A stretch of DNA of 64,000 bases from Parapedobacter lycopersici (GCF_024643285.1 NZ_JAMSLW010000001.1:617239-681238), one strand, 5' to 3'; shown: positions 1-8,722, numbered from the stretch's first letter. Notes: generated by a model not told the origin, from the sequence alone. Translations and numbers: made by a program.

Positions 1-846
1 TTCCGGTTCTTTTCCCCATTCAGGGTCTCCCAGCGGGGACGCACCTGCTTTCAACGCGGCTTCCTGGGGGTCGATACCATATTTCACAAATGCACCCTGC
101 AATCCGTACAGGGCGTAACGCGGCGATGGTTCTTTGACCAGCATGGAGCTTTTCAGGGTAACCTTAAGTTGGGGATAGTGCAGAATCAGTTCAAAATCAT
201 CCACGGCCTGTGCACCTGGTCGTTGCATGCGCAGGTCGGCATTAATGGCTTCCGGTATGCCGAATAACTGTAACGATTGGTCGATCAGGTGGGCGCCCAG
301 ATCATATAGGATACCTGACCCGGGCAGGTTCATTTCACGCCACGCGTTTTCCTTCAGCGTATTACGGAAACGGTCGTACCTGGCTTCGAAAGAGACCAGC
401 TCCCCCAGCCTACCGCCCGCTATTATTTTTTTGATGGTCAGGTAATCGCTGTTCCAGCGGGCATTGTGATACACGCTGAGTAAACGGTTATGCCTTCGGG
501 CCAATGCAATAAGCTCGTCCGCCTCGGCCGAGGTATTGGTAAATGGTTTTTCCACCACAACATGTTTACCGGCCGATAATGCTGCTTTGGCTAACGCGTA
601 GTGAACATCATTTGAAGTCGCGATCACAATTAGATCGATATCATCGGCATGGATAATCTCCTCCGCAGCCGTTACGCCGGTCGCATCCGGATATCGCGTT
701 GCCAATAGCTCCTGCTGGTCGGGTCTTCTGGCTGTTACCTTAAGCAACCGCAGTCCGTCAACCGCACTGATTGTCGGCGCATGGAAAACCTGGCCGGCCA
801 TGCCGAAGCCGATGAGGCCTACGTTTATTTTTCTTGCTGGCTGCAT
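1..846 (-). CDS. Gfo/Idh/MocA family oxidoreductase (3' part beyond the left edge)
   Basis: Reading from 846 leftwards gives an open frame with no stop down to base 1, so the C-terminus lies outside the window. The N-terminus is a Rossmann fold (INVGLIGFGMAGQVFHAP, about residues 8-25), followed by VIATSNDVHYALAKAAL and the signature GKHVVVEKPFTNTSAEAD around residue 95, whose EKP lysine is the usual catalytic/cofactor residue of this family. A later GSGILYDLGAHLIDQ stretch is also typical. Members are NAD(P)-dependent dehydrogenases acting on sugars, inositols or related polyols; the substrate cannot be told here. The ATG (844-846) overlaps the argS stop as TGATG, so the two genes are probably translationally coupled. 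Confidence 0.88.
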   Translation of the reverse strand, partial: MQPARKINVGLIGFGMAGQVFHAPTISAVDGLRLLKVTARRPDQQELLATRYPDATGVTAAEEIIHADDIDLIVIATSNDVHYALAKAALSAGKHVVVEKPFTNTSAEADELIALARRHNRLLSVYHNARWNSDYLTIKKIIAGGRLGELVSFEARYDRFRNTLKENAWREMNLPGSGILYDLGAHLIDQSLQLFGIPEAINADLRMQRPGAQAVDDFELILHYPQLKVTLKSSMLVKEPSPRYALYGLQGAFVKYGIDPQEAALKAGASPLGDPEWGKEPE

Positions 847-2630
847 CACATCCGTTCTGGTACTTCAATACCCAGTAATTTCATCCCGTCGGCAATGACA
901 CGGGCTGTGGCTGCCGAAAGGTTCATTCTAAAATCACGGACATTCCCATCCTCCGCCTTCAGTATGGATTCCTCGTGGTAGAATTTATTATATTGTTTCG
1001 CCACGTCGTAAATGTAATTGGCCAGCTGGGCCGGACTGAATTCCCTTGCAGCCGATTCAATTACGGCAGGATAATTACCCAGCAACTGAATCAGGTCCCG
1101 TTCAGCCGGCGCAAGTACCGTGAGGAGTTCAATAATTGACTGCGAACCATAGTCCCCTTTCGTCAATACCGATTTAATGCGTGCATGGGTGTATTGAATA
1201 AACGGGCCGGTGTGCCCCTGAAAATCAATGGATTCATTCGGATCAAAAAGCAGGCGCTTCTTCGGTTCAACCTTCAGCAGAAAATACTTAAGTGCTCCCA
1301 TGCCAATGATGTGGTACAGGTGGGCCTTTTCCGTTGCTGCAAGCCCCTCTGTCTTTCCGAGTTCTTCCGTACGTTTGCGGGCAGTATCCTCCATTTCATC
1401 CATCAGGTCATCCGCATCGACCACGGTACCTTCCCGTGATTTCATCTTTCCTGAAGGGAGGTCGACCATCCCATAGGACAGGTGGAACAGGCCGTCTGCC
1501 CATGATTTGCCCAGCTTTTTCAGTATCAGAAACAACACCTTGAAGTGGTAATCCTGTTCGTTGCCCACCACATAAATGGATTCATCTACACCAAAATCAT
1601 CATACTTCAGCTGTGCCGTCCCCAAATCCTGTGTGATATATACCGACGTTCCGTCGCCCCGGAGTACCAGCTTTTCATCCAGTCCATCGGCCGTCAGATC
1701 GATCCAGACCGATTGGTCTTCTTTTCTGTAAAACACGCCTTTATCAAGCCCTTCCTTAATCAGATCTTTACCTAACAGGTAGGTGTCGGATTCGTAATAA
1801 TATTGATCAAAGTCGACGCCCAGACGCTGATAAGTTTCCTCAAACCCCTGATATACCCATCCATTCATGGTTTTCCAGAGTGTAATCACTTCCGGGTCCC
1901 CAGCCTCCCAACGCCGAAGCAGCTCCTGCGCGTCCCGGATTAAGGGAGCATTCTTCTTAGCCTCCTCCTCACTTTGGCCCGCTGCTTTCAGTGCATCAAT
2001 CTCCTTTTTGTACGCCTGGTCAAAAAGCACATAGTACTTACCCACCAGGTGGTCGCCCTTCATACCGCTGCCTTCGGGCGTCTCCCCATTGCCCCAGCGC
2101 TGCCAGGCAAGCATAGATTTGCAAATGTGTATTCCGCGGTCATTGACCAGATTGGCTTTAGTTACTTCGTAACCAGATGCTTTCAGGATTTCCGCAACCG
2201 AATAGCCCAATAAGTTATTCCGGATGTGGCCCAAATGCAAGGGCTTGTTCGTGTTGGGTGAAGAATATTCCACCAGCAATTTCCGGCCATTGGAGGGGAG
2301 TCTTCCAAAACCTTCTGCCGAGATATGCGTTGTGAATAACGTAGCCCAATAGGTGTCAGACAGGCTGATATTGAGAAAGCCCTTAATGGTATTAAATGAA
2401 GTGATTTCGGGGAGGTGCTGCATCAGGTATTGACCAATCGCTTCGCCTGTTGCTTCCGGCGATTTCCGGGAAAAGCGGGTGATCGGGAAAATAACGGCGG
2501 TCAGCTGGCCCTCAAATTCTTTTCTCGTTTCCTGCAGGGTAATCTGGCCTTCGGGCAAATCACCGTCAAATAACGTTTTTACAGCCTGCTTAATATGGTG
2601 TATGAGTTGTTGTTGTATCGTTTGGGTCAT
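846..2630 (-). CDS. argS: Arginyl-tRNA synthetase
   Basis: A 594-residue cytosolic class I aminoacyl-tRNA synthetase that charges tRNA-Arg, of normal family length. The N-terminal additional domain (about 1-110) precedes the HIGH-type motif PLHLGHIRNN at about 130-139. The second class I signature appears as KMKSREGTVVDADDL near residue 400, the usual degenerate KMSKS form of ArgRS. The C-terminal DALR anticodon-binding domain (about 475-594) contains GHTGPFIQYTHARIKSV and ends GIEVPERM. It is transcribed away from the arginine decarboxylase gene and overlaps the following oxidoreductase by one base (TGATG). The pairing of an Arg-tRNA synthetase with an Arg-consuming enzyme across a divergent promoter may be coincidental. 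Confidence 0.97.
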   Translation of the reverse strand: MTQTIQQQLIHHIKQAVKTLFDGDLPEGQITLQETRKEFEGQLTAVIFPITRFSRKSPEATGEAIGQYLMQHLPEITSFNTIKGFLNISLSDTYWATLFTTHISAEGFGRLPSNGRKLLVEYSSPNTNKPLHLGHIRNNLLGYSVAEILKASGYEVTKANLVNDRGIHICKSMLAWQRWGNGETPEGSGMKGDHLVGKYYVLFDQAYKKEIDALKAAGQSEEEAKKNAPLIRDAQELLRRWEAGDPEVITLWKTMNGWVYQGFEETYQRLGVDFDQYYYESDTYLLGKDLIKEGLDKGVFYRKEDQSVWIDLTADGLDEKLVLRGDGTSVYITQDLGTAQLKYDDFGVDESIYVVGNEQDYHFKVLFLILKKLGKSWADGLFHLSYGMVDLPSGKMKSREGTVVDADDLMDEMEDTARKRTEELGKTEGLAATEKAHLYHIIGMGALKYFLLKVEPKKRLLFDPNESIDFQGHTGPFIQYTHARIKSVLTKGDYGSQSIIELLTVLAPAERDLIQLLGNYPAVIESAAREFSPAQLANYIYDVAKQYNKFYHEESILKAEDGNVRDFRMNLSAATARVIADGMKLLGIEVPERM

Positions 2631-2670
2631 GTAAACAGTAAAGCATTAATTTATTTCTATTGCAGGTATA

Positions 2671-2699
2671 TTGCGTTTCATATCGAAAGCATATCTTTG
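2671..2699 (+). promoter_or_regulatory. Bacteroidota-type promoter of the arginine decarboxylase gene
   Basis: TTG (2671-2673) and TATCTTTG (2692-2699) match the Bacteroidota -33 TTG / -7 TAnnTTTG consensus with an 18-base spacer. The predicted transcript starts only about 10 bases before ATG 2716. The TTG that could be read as an in-frame upstream start is therefore more likely the -33 element. Confidence 0.7.
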
Positions 2700-2715
2700 C
2701 CAAAAATATAAAAAA

Positions 2716-4107
2716 ATGCAGAGCTATCAGGAATTTCTTGACCTAAGCGTGGGCTTCCCGCAGGATGGATTCGAAATTATAGATGATGAATTATATTTTC
2801 ATGACCTGAATCTCATGGAGATGATCGAAACCTATGGGACACCCTTGCGGTTTACCTATCTGCCGATCATCAGCAAGAAGATCCAGCAGGCCAAAATTCT
2901 GTTTCAGACCGCAATCCTCAAACATAATTATAGGGGTTCCTATAAATATTGCTACTGCACGAAAAGTTCGCATTTCCGGCACGTGGTGGAAGAAGCGCTT
3001 AAAAACGACATCCACCTGGAAACGTCTTCCGCTTTTGATATGCCGATGATTGAAGCGATGGAGAAGAAGGGTACCGTTACCAAGGATATTACGGTGATCT
3101 GCAATGGGTTTAAGACCTACCAGTATAAGCAGTACATTATCGATATGCTGCACGACGGCTATAGAAATATCATTCCGGTACTCGACAATAAAGAGGAATT
3201 CAATCTTTATGACGATGAAGTGGAACTTGATGAACCCTGCAACCTGGGTATCCGCATTGCGGCAGAAGAACAACCCGACTCGCCTTTTTATACCTCGCGC
3301 CTGGGCATCCGACTGGAAGATATACTCGATTTTTATAACAGCAAGATAATCTCCAACCCGAACTTCAAGGTTAAGCTGCTGCACTTTTTTATTAATTCCG
3401 GCATTTCGGACACGCCCTATTACTGGACTGAACTGGAAAAATATGTAACGCTGTACTGCAAGTTCAAAAAGATCAATCCCGACCTGGATACCCTGGACAT
3501 TGGCGGCGGCATGCCATTCAAGGACTCGCTGGTACACGACTTCGACTACGAATACATGGTAAACGAAATCGTGAACCGCATCAAGCAGATCTGTGCCGTC
3601 CATGAAGTAATGGAACCCGATATCATTACCGAATTCGGCAAATATACCGTTGCCGAGGCATCGGGTATCCTGTATAAGGTGATTGGCCGGAAACAGCAGA
3701 ATGACCGCGAAAAATGGCTGATGCTGGACGGATCGTTTATTACCAACCTGCCTGATGTGTGGGCGCTCAATCAGAAGTACATCCTCCTTCCGGTAAATAA
3801 CTGGGACTCGGAATACGAACGCGTTAACCTTGGCGGAATTACCTGTGACGGACAGGATTACTACAGTCAGGAAGCTCACATCAATAGCGTATTCATGCCT
3901 AAAACACGAAAACTTCAGTATCTCGGTTTTTTCCATACGGGCGCGTACCAGGAAGTATTGAGTGGATACGGCGGCATACACCATTGCCTGTTACCGTCGC
4001 CAAAGCATGTGCTGGTACGCCGGAATCGCGATGAAACTTTTAATTTCGAAGTGTTTGGTGAGGAACAGAACAGCAAACAGGTACTCCGGCTGCTGGGATA
4101 CCAATAA
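2716..4107 (+). CDS. speA: PLP-dependent arginine decarboxylase (alanine-racemase-fold, short Bacteroidota form)
   Basis: Predicted to decarboxylate arginine to agmatine, the entry to polyamine synthesis. The protein is 463 residues from ATG 2716, shorter than the roughly 630-residue enterobacterial SpeA. The N-terminal TIM-barrel part carries the probable PLP lysine, K83, in YKYCYCTKSSH. The glycine-rich phosphate-binding loop DIGGGMPF follows near residue 263, and the C-terminal beta domain contains TCDGQDYYSQEAHI, the type of Cys-Asp site used across the dimer interface. An in-frame TTG 45 bases upstream was rejected as start because it coincides with the -33 promoter element. Ornithine or diaminopimelate decarboxylase are the alternatives; the length and N-terminal sequence fit arginine decarboxylase best. 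Confidence 0.85.
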   Translation: MQSYQEFLDLSVGFPQDGFEIIDDELYFHDLNLMEMIETYGTPLRFTYLPIISKKIQQAKILFQTAILKHNYRGSYKYCYCTKSSHFRHVVEEALKNDIHLETSSAFDMPMIEAMEKKGTVTKDITVICNGFKTYQYKQYIIDMLHDGYRNIIPVLDNKEEFNLYDDEVELDEPCNLGIRIAAEEQPDSPFYTSRLGIRLEDILDFYNSKIISNPNFKVKLLHFFINSGISDTPYYWTELEKYVTLYCKFKKINPDLDTLDIGGGMPFKDSLVHDFDYEYMVNEIVNRIKQICAVHEVMEPDIITEFGKYTVAEASGILYKVIGRKQQNDREKWLMLDGSFITNLPDVWALNQKYILLPVNNWDSEYERVNLGGITCDGQDYYSQEAHINSVFMPKTRKLQYLGFFHTGAYQEVLSGYGGIHHCLLPSPKHVLVRRNRDETFNFEVFGEEQNSKQVLRLLGYQ

Positions 4108-4126
4108 GCTGTAAATACGCCTTTCC

Positions 4127-4270
4127 TTAATTCCCGACCCGGAGTTGCTCGTAAAGGAGACCGAAATTCCCTTCGCCGTCCATCCCCTCCATCCGGATCG
4201 AATAGCTTCCCGGACGGTCAGCTGTGTAAAATGAAACGGTCGCTTTCCCGTTTTCGTCCGTGAACAGCTA
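4127..4270 (-). pseudogene. C-terminal remnant of a large surface protein (MG/carboxypeptidase-regulatory-like)
   Basis: On the minus strand an open stretch of about 45 codons ends at TAA (4127-4129) and is bounded upstream by an in-frame TAG near 4268, with no start codon or upstream continuation. It reads LFTDENGKATVSFYTADRPG, then SYSIRMEGMDGEGNFG, ending YEQLRVGN. A TDxNGKAxxxFYTxDxPGxYxIxxEG pattern is typical of the last beta-sandwich domain in large Bacteroidota macroglobulin/TonB-plug-type proteins. I infer that this is the tail of a deleted gene. The family assignment is from memory of the pattern. Confidence 0.5.
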
Positions 4271-4411
4271 AATCCTATTGCAGCATCCCGGGAAGTCTAG
4301 CTAATATACATAAAATCCCAGTTTCCCAGTTTATTTGAGCTACCACCATCAGGAAAATCGGAGCCCGGTCCCTGCTACCGCCCGGGCTATGTTTCTGAAA
4401 TAGCGAGGGAT

Positions 4412-4557
4412 CGGCTAGGGGTTGGCTTCGGACCTTGGTCGGAGCTTGACCGTACCTCAGTCGCACTTTGGTCGTACCTTGGTCGAGAAAATCCCGAAGC
4501 CGACTCGAAGAAGGACCGACCAAAGTGCGACTGAGGTCCGAAGCCAACCCCTAGCCG
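4412..4557. repeat. Compound inverted repeat (24-bp and 21-bp perfect arms)
   Basis: A perfect 24-bp inverted repeat joins 4412-4435 to 4534-4557. Nested inside, a second perfect inverted repeat joins 4454-4474 to 4517-4537, sharing four bases with the outer right arm. The loop and flanks contain further short direct copies of CCTTGGTCG and CCGAAGCC. Such a structure could fold into a long cruciform or RNA hairpin. It is much more GC-rich than the sequence just after it and carries no coding sequence. It may be a small dispersed non-autonomous element; other genomic copies would be needed to prove this. Confidence 0.75.
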
Positions 4558-4648
4558 GTCCGAAGCCATTCCGAAGACAGGAAACAATAAGTAAACCAAA
4601 ATACAGTTTAGTAAATAACTAATTATTTTAGTACTTTTACAGCATAAA

Positions 4649-6046
4649 ATGAGCAGCACCGCCATCAATACACTGGAATATGCCATCGTGGATATCGAAA
4701 CCACTGGCGGGTATGCAGCGGGAAGCGGAATCACCGAGGTTGCCATCCTCATTCACGATGGGCAAAACGTAGTGGAACGCTTTGAAACGCTGATTAATCC
4801 CCAATGTGCCATCCCATTATCCATCCAGGCACTTACGGGCATAAATAATGAGCTGGTAGCCAACGCACCGGCATTCAGCGACGTAGCCCGGCGGATCTTC
4901 GACCTGCTGAGTGGCCGGGTATTTGTTGCTCATCACGTTAATTTTGACTATTCGTTTATCAAGCACCACCTCCAGACAGCCGGCTACACTTATGTAGCCC
5001 CCAAACTCTGTACCGTGCGGATGAGTCGAAAAATACGGCCAGGCCTAGCCTCTTACAGCCTTGGCCGGTTATGTGATGTGCTGGAGATACCGATCACCCA
5101 CCGGCACCGTGCAGGCGGGGACGCAGAGGCCACCGCAATACTATTCACCAAGCTACTGGAATGGGATACCGGGGGTGCCATTCGGGAAATGCTCAAAAAA
5201 ACGTCAGGACATCAGCAGCTTCCCCCCAACCTGCCAAAGGAACAGGTAGACCAGCTACCCCACAGTACAGGCGTCTATTATTTCAGGGATAAAACCGGGA
5301 AGGTCATTTACGTTGGCAAAGCACTGGATATCCATAGCCGCGTAACCTCCCACTTTACCGGACATAACCCCAACCCACAACGGCAGCAATTCCTGCGACA
5401 CATCCATTCCGTCACCCATGAACCCTGCGGCACCGAGTTGATAGCGCTTTTGCTGGAAGCAACCGAAATTAAGCGACTTTGGCCAGCATACAACCGGGCG
5501 CTGAAGCGTTTTGAACCCAAATTTGCCATATACGTGTATGAAGACCAGCAGGGCTACCTGCGGATTGCCGTAGGAAAATACGGCAAAGGTCACCCCCCTG
5601 TCCAGGTGTTTTATCGCCAGATGGACGCTGTTAATTCGCTGCATGCGTTGATTAACGAGTTTGAACTCGACCGGCAATACTGTTCTTTCGGAGGTACAGC
5701 GAACCATCATGCTGTCAGGCCACACGTGGTGCCCCCCGAACAGCATAACGAGCGGCTCCGGTCGGCACTCCACGGGCTGCAACGTACCAATGCAAATTTC
5801 GCAGTGATTGACCAGGGACGAAACAGTAATGAAAAAAGCTGTATATGGGTTGAAAACGGCAATTTATATGGCATGGGATATTTTCCCGTTGGTCCGGACT
5901 CATTTCTCGACACCGAAACCGTCAAGGCTTCACTGACCCGTTATACCGGCACCCATTACATGATGCAGCTGATTAATTCCTACGCAGAAAAGCACCCCTT
6001 AAAAATCTGGAAAACAGATCATTTAACAGCATTTTCTTTTTTGTAA
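4649..6046 (+). CDS. DEDDh 3'-5' exonuclease fused to a GIY-YIG nuclease domain
   Basis: A 465-residue protein with two nuclease domains. The N-terminal part (about 8-175) is a DnaQ/epsilon-type exonuclease: Exo I is VDIETTGG (D15, E17), Exo II is VFVAHHVNFDYSFI, and Exo III is HRHRAGGDAEAT (about 150-161) with the DEDDh His and Asp. A GIY-YIG domain follows at about 205-285, beginning TGVYYFRDKTGKVIYVGKAL, and the C-terminal third resembles the UvrC/Cho-like regions of such fusions. It probably acts in DNA repair or processing. The same two-domain order is known from other bacteria, often annotated as Pol III epsilon-like. It is a single-gene unit followed 68 bases later by DinB. Confidence 0.87.
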   Translation: MSSTAINTLEYAIVDIETTGGYAAGSGITEVAILIHDGQNVVERFETLINPQCAIPLSIQALTGINNELVANAPAFSDVARRIFDLLSGRVFVAHHVNFDYSFIKHHLQTAGYTYVAPKLCTVRMSRKIRPGLASYSLGRLCDVLEIPITHRHRAGGDAEATAILFTKLLEWDTGGAIREMLKKTSGHQQLPPNLPKEQVDQLPHSTGVYYFRDKTGKVIYVGKALDIHSRVTSHFTGHNPNPQRQQFLRHIHSVTHEPCGTELIALLLEATEIKRLWPAYNRALKRFEPKFAIYVYEDQQGYLRIAVGKYGKGHPPVQVFYRQMDAVNSLHALINEFELDRQYCSFGGTANHHAVRPHVVPPEQHNERLRSALHGLQRTNANFAVIDQGRNSNEKSCIWVENGNLYGMGYFPVGPDSFLDTETVKASLTRYTGTHYMMQLINSYAEKHPLKIWKTDHLTAFSFL

Positions 6047-6114
6047 ACCGACACTGCCATAGGGTTGTCAGCGATACAGTGTTTCTTTGTTCTGTTCACC
6101 AAAAAATAACAAAA

Positions 6115-6621
6115 ATGACAGCACAGCACATCACAGCAGACACGGTTTTTACTCCCGCACAGGCATTGGACCATTGGCAGGGACACCGCAGCCTCACCCG
6201 TCGGGTCATTGAGGCATTTCCTGAAGACAAACTATTCTCCCATTCGATCGGCGGAATGCGCACGTTTGCCGAACTGGCTATGGAGCTGAACCGGATGGCG
6301 GCAACCGGTGCACACGGCATTGCTACTACCGAATGGAAGGAATTACCGGCGCTGGTAGGTACAGACGGACCGGATACTGCGCCAATCACAAAACAGGGGA
6401 TTCTGGAGTTATGGGATTGGAGTACCGCGTACATCAACACCGTTTGGACACGGCTGAGGCCCGGGCGCTTTCAGGAAACCGACATCGCCTTCGGCCAATG
6501 GGAGGGGCAGCTTTGGTGGCACTTGTGTTATTTTATCGATAACGAGGTCCATCACCGCGGTCAGGGATATGTTTACCTACGTGATTTGGGTATTGAGCCG
6601 CCACCATTTTGGGACCGTTAA
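6115..6621 (+). CDS. DinB family protein
   Basis: A 168-residue protein read from ATG 6115; an upstream in-frame GTG (6079) was rejected because ATG 6115 begins the usual DinB N-terminus. DinB/YfiT-like proteins are four-helix bundles with a three-His metal site. Candidate ligands are a His near residue 40 and the C-terminal EVHHRGQGYVYLRDLGI, which is the most conserved block of the family, followed by EPPPFWDR. Many relatives are thiol-S-transferases or DNA-damage-inducible proteins of unknown substrate. It stands alone between the exonuclease gene and fur. Confidence 0.85.
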   Translation: MTAQHITADTVFTPAQALDHWQGHRSLTRRVIEAFPEDKLFSHSIGGMRTFAELAMELNRMAATGAHGIATTEWKELPALVGTDGPDTAPITKQGILELWDWSTAYINTVWTRLRPGRFQETDIAFGQWEGQLWWHLCYFIDNEVHHRGQGYVYLRDLGIEPPPFWDR

Positions 6622-6692
6622 TGACGTGTGCTTACCATGCAGGTTGTGAGGTTTTCTCACGACGACAGCGGAACGATCCGGAATGCTGAAGC

Positions 6693-6734
6693 CGCTTGGA
6701 TATGCATGTGATCGCAAACTTGCATATCCAAGCG
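6693..6734. repeat. 14-bp perfect inverted repeat overlapping the fur promoter
   Basis: Bases 6693-6706 (CGCTTGGATATGCA) are the exact reverse complement of 6721-6734, separated by 14 bases. The right arm covers the -33 TTG of the fur promoter. No T-tract follows, so it is a poor terminator for the upstream dinB-like gene and a better candidate operator, possibly for autoregulation. Confidence 0.65.
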
Positions 6735-6750
6735 AGTTTATGTAAATTTG
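6720..6750 (+). promoter_or_regulatory. Promoter of the Fur-family gene
   Basis: TTG at 6720-6722 and TAAATTTG at 6743-6750, spacer 20 bases, fit the Bacteroidota -33/-7 consensus. The start codon follows at 6767. Confidence 0.65.
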
Positions 6751-6766
6751 TACATTAAACTTTCGG

Positions 6767-7267
6767 ATGATGACTCAAACGGAAAACTACCAGACGGTAA
6801 AGAAAATTTTCGAGGCGTACCTGGAAAATAAAGGCCTCCGGAAAACACCGGAACGCTACGCTATTCTCGAAGAAATTTATTCGCGTAATGACCATTTTGA
6901 TGTGGAATCGTTATACATCCACATGAAAAACAAAAAATACAGGGTGAGCCGCGCTACGGTATACAATACCCTGGAATTGCTCGTTTCGTGTGATTTGGTT
7001 ACCAAACACCAGTTTGGCAAAAACATGGCCCAATTTGAAAAATCATATGGATACAAGCAGCACGACCACATCATCTGCATCGAATGCGGAAAAGTTGTCG
7101 AATTCTGCGATCCCCGGATCCACCAGATTCAAAGCATGATGGGCGACCTCCTGAAATTCGACATTAAACACCATTCCCTAAATCTGTATGGCGTTTGCAG
7201 CGATTGCTCTGCAAAGAAAAACGCGGTTCCGGCGGCAGCGGATGACGTGCTGGCAACGGCGCACTGA
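6767..7267 (+). CDS. Fur-family metal-dependent transcriptional regulator
   Basis: A 166-residue regulator with an N-terminal winged helix (about 10-90, including [18 protein letters not shown]) and a C-terminal dimerisation domain. The two structural zinc pairs are visible as CIEC (C104, C107) and CSDC (C144, C147), and [17 protein letters not shown] carries metal-binding His residues. Fur, Zur and PerR subtypes cannot be separated by eye. The ATG 6767 is immediately followed by a second ATG, and either could be used. The C-terminal tail after residue 150 is low-complexity. An inverted repeat overlapping its own promoter suggests autoregulation. The neighbour is purA, an order common in Bacteroidota. 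Confidence 0.93.
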   Translation: MMTQTENYQTVKKIFEAYLENKGLRKTPERYAILEEIYSRNDHFDVESLYIHMKNKKYRVSRATVYNTLELLVSCDLVTKHQFGKNMAQFEKSYGYKQHDHIICIECGKVVEFCDPRIHQIQSMMGDLLKFDIKHHSLNLYGVCSDCSAKKNAVPAAADDVLATAH

Positions 7268-7373
7268 ACTGCCCTGGCAGACCACCTCCCGGTATACACA
7301 GGCACCAAGGATTGACAAATGACAGACAGGACACGCTTTTCGATTTAAACCTCGGAGAATATTAAAATTATGT

Positions 7374-7381
7374 TAGCTTTG
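7374..7381 (+). promoter_or_regulatory. -7 element of the purA promoter
   Basis: TAGCTTTG at 7374-7381 fits TAnnTTTG and lies 60 bases before the purA ATG. No convincing TTG was seen about 20 bases upstream, so only the -7 element is claimed. Confidence 0.5.
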
Positions 7382-7440
7382 CTCCGGGTTTGTACGGGTG
7401 CGGATTAGAATAGGATTTCAATCTTCAATACAAAAAAAAT

Positions 7441-8715
7441 ATGCAAGTTGATGTGCTTTTGGGCCTGCAATGGGGCGATGAAGGTAAAGGAAAAATCGTT
7501 GATGTACTTTGTCCGAAATACGATTTAATCGCTCGGTTCCAGGGCGGTCCAAATGCGGGACACACACTCGAATTTGATGGCCAGAAATATGTATTGAACA
7601 CCATTCCATCCGGAATATTCAATCCGGAAACGCTTAATCTCATTGGCAATGGCGTGGTTATCGACCCCATTATTCTTAAGCGGGAGCTGGACGCCCTTAA
7701 ACAAAATGGTTTCGATCCCGTAGCTGCGGGGAAACTGGTCATTGCAAGAAAAGCACATCTGATTCTGCCCACGCATCAGCTGCTGGATGCTGCCTCGGAA
7801 AGCAAAATGGGGGCTGGTAAGATTGGATCGACCCTGAAAGGGATTGGGCCGACCTACATGGATAAAACCGGCCGGAATGGCCTTCGTGTGGGTGATACTA
7901 CCCTGCCTGACTTCATGGACAGGTACCGGAAGCTGGTGGATAAACATAAATCAATCCTGGCACATTACGGTGAGATTCCCGATTTTACGGACCGGGAGAC
8001 CGCATTTTTTGAAGCCGTGGAATTCCTTAAGTCCATTCCGCACGTAGACAGCGAGCACCTCGTTAACCAATACCTCCGCGAAGGAAAACGGGTACTGGCT
8101 GAAGGGGCACAAGGCACGTTGCTCGACATTGATTTCGGATCTTATCCTTTTGTTACCTCATCGAATACCACGACTGCAGGAGCCTGTACCGGGCTGGGTA
8201 TTGCCCCCGCCAAGATCGGACAGGTAATCGGCATTTTCAAGGCCTACTGCACCCGTGTGGGCGGCGGTCCCTTCCCTACTGAACTGGAAAATGAAACCGG
8301 TGAAAAACTCCGTCAGCTAGGCCACGAATTCGGTGCTACAACCGGGCGTGCTCGGCGTACCGGCTGGATCGACCTGCCGGCACTGAAATATGCCATCATG
8401 CTCAATGGAGTCACCGAGCTGGTGATGACCAAGGCCGATGTATTGAGTGGTTTTGAGCAGATCTATGTCTGCACACATTATATCCAGAATGGCGAGAAAA
8501 TCGACTACATGCCTTACGATATCATCAGTCTGAAGCCGGAACCGGTATATGAACAGTTGACCGGGTGGAACGAAGACATATGCGGAATTACTGACGAGAA
8601 ACAGATTCCATCGACATTGCAGGCATACATCCGTTACCTTGAAGAGCACCTCGGCGTACCCATTAAATATCTTTCCGTAGGTCCCGACCGCAAGCAAACG
8701 CTTTTATTGAGTTAA
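7441..8715 (+). CDS. purA: Adenylosuccinate synthetase
   Basis: A 424-residue enzyme of normal length that joins IMP and aspartate using GTP, the first committed step to AMP. The N-terminal P-loop-like signature is WGDEGKGKIVD (about 11-21), followed by GGPNAGHT (36-43), GSTLKGIGPTYMDKTGR near 129, and the conserved EGAQGTLLDIDFGSYPFVTSS near 221. The GTP/IMP loop TTGRARRTGWID lies near 300 and the C-terminus ends LSVGPDRKQT. The pabB-like gene starts 7 bases after its stop, so the two are probably co-transcribed. Confidence 0.98.
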   Translation: MQVDVLLGLQWGDEGKGKIVDVLCPKYDLIARFQGGPNAGHTLEFDGQKYVLNTIPSGIFNPETLNLIGNGVVIDPIILKRELDALKQNGFDPVAAGKLVIARKAHLILPTHQLLDAASESKMGAGKIGSTLKGIGPTYMDKTGRNGLRVGDTTLPDFMDRYRKLVDKHKSILAHYGEIPDFTDRETAFFEAVEFLKSIPHVDSEHLVNQYLREGKRVLAEGAQGTLLDIDFGSYPFVTSSNTTTAGACTGLGIAPAKIGQVIGIFKAYCTRVGGGPFPTELENETGEKLRQLGHEFGATTGRARRTGWIDLPALKYAIMLNGVTELVMTKADVLSGFEQIYVCTHYIQNGEKIDYMPYDIISLKPEPVYEQLTGWNEDICGITDEKQIPSTLQAYIRYLEEHLGVPIKYLSVGPDRKQTLLLS

Positions 8716-8722
8716 TTGAACA

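Larger units (their letters stand above)
4108..4648. other. Intergenic region with gene remnant and compound palindrome
   Basis: This 541-base gap has no intact gene. It holds a decayed C-terminal coding fragment on the minus strand (4127-4270), a short GC-rich inverted repeat near 4350-4388 (AGCCCGG / CCGGGCT), and a large compound palindrome (4412-4557). Open frames through the palindrome on both strands are by-products of its repeats. Before ATG 4649 the sequence is A+T-rich; no clear promoter match was identified. Confidence 0.6.

Noticed and set aside
2791-3984. 397-codon open frame on the minus strand across the arginine decarboxylase gene
   Set aside because: It lies wholly antisense to a well-supported enzyme and shows no recognisable domain; the openness follows from codon use on the other strand.
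4275-4752. Several frames across the palindrome on both strands
   Set aside because: Generated by the inverted repeats themselves and running into the exonuclease gene.
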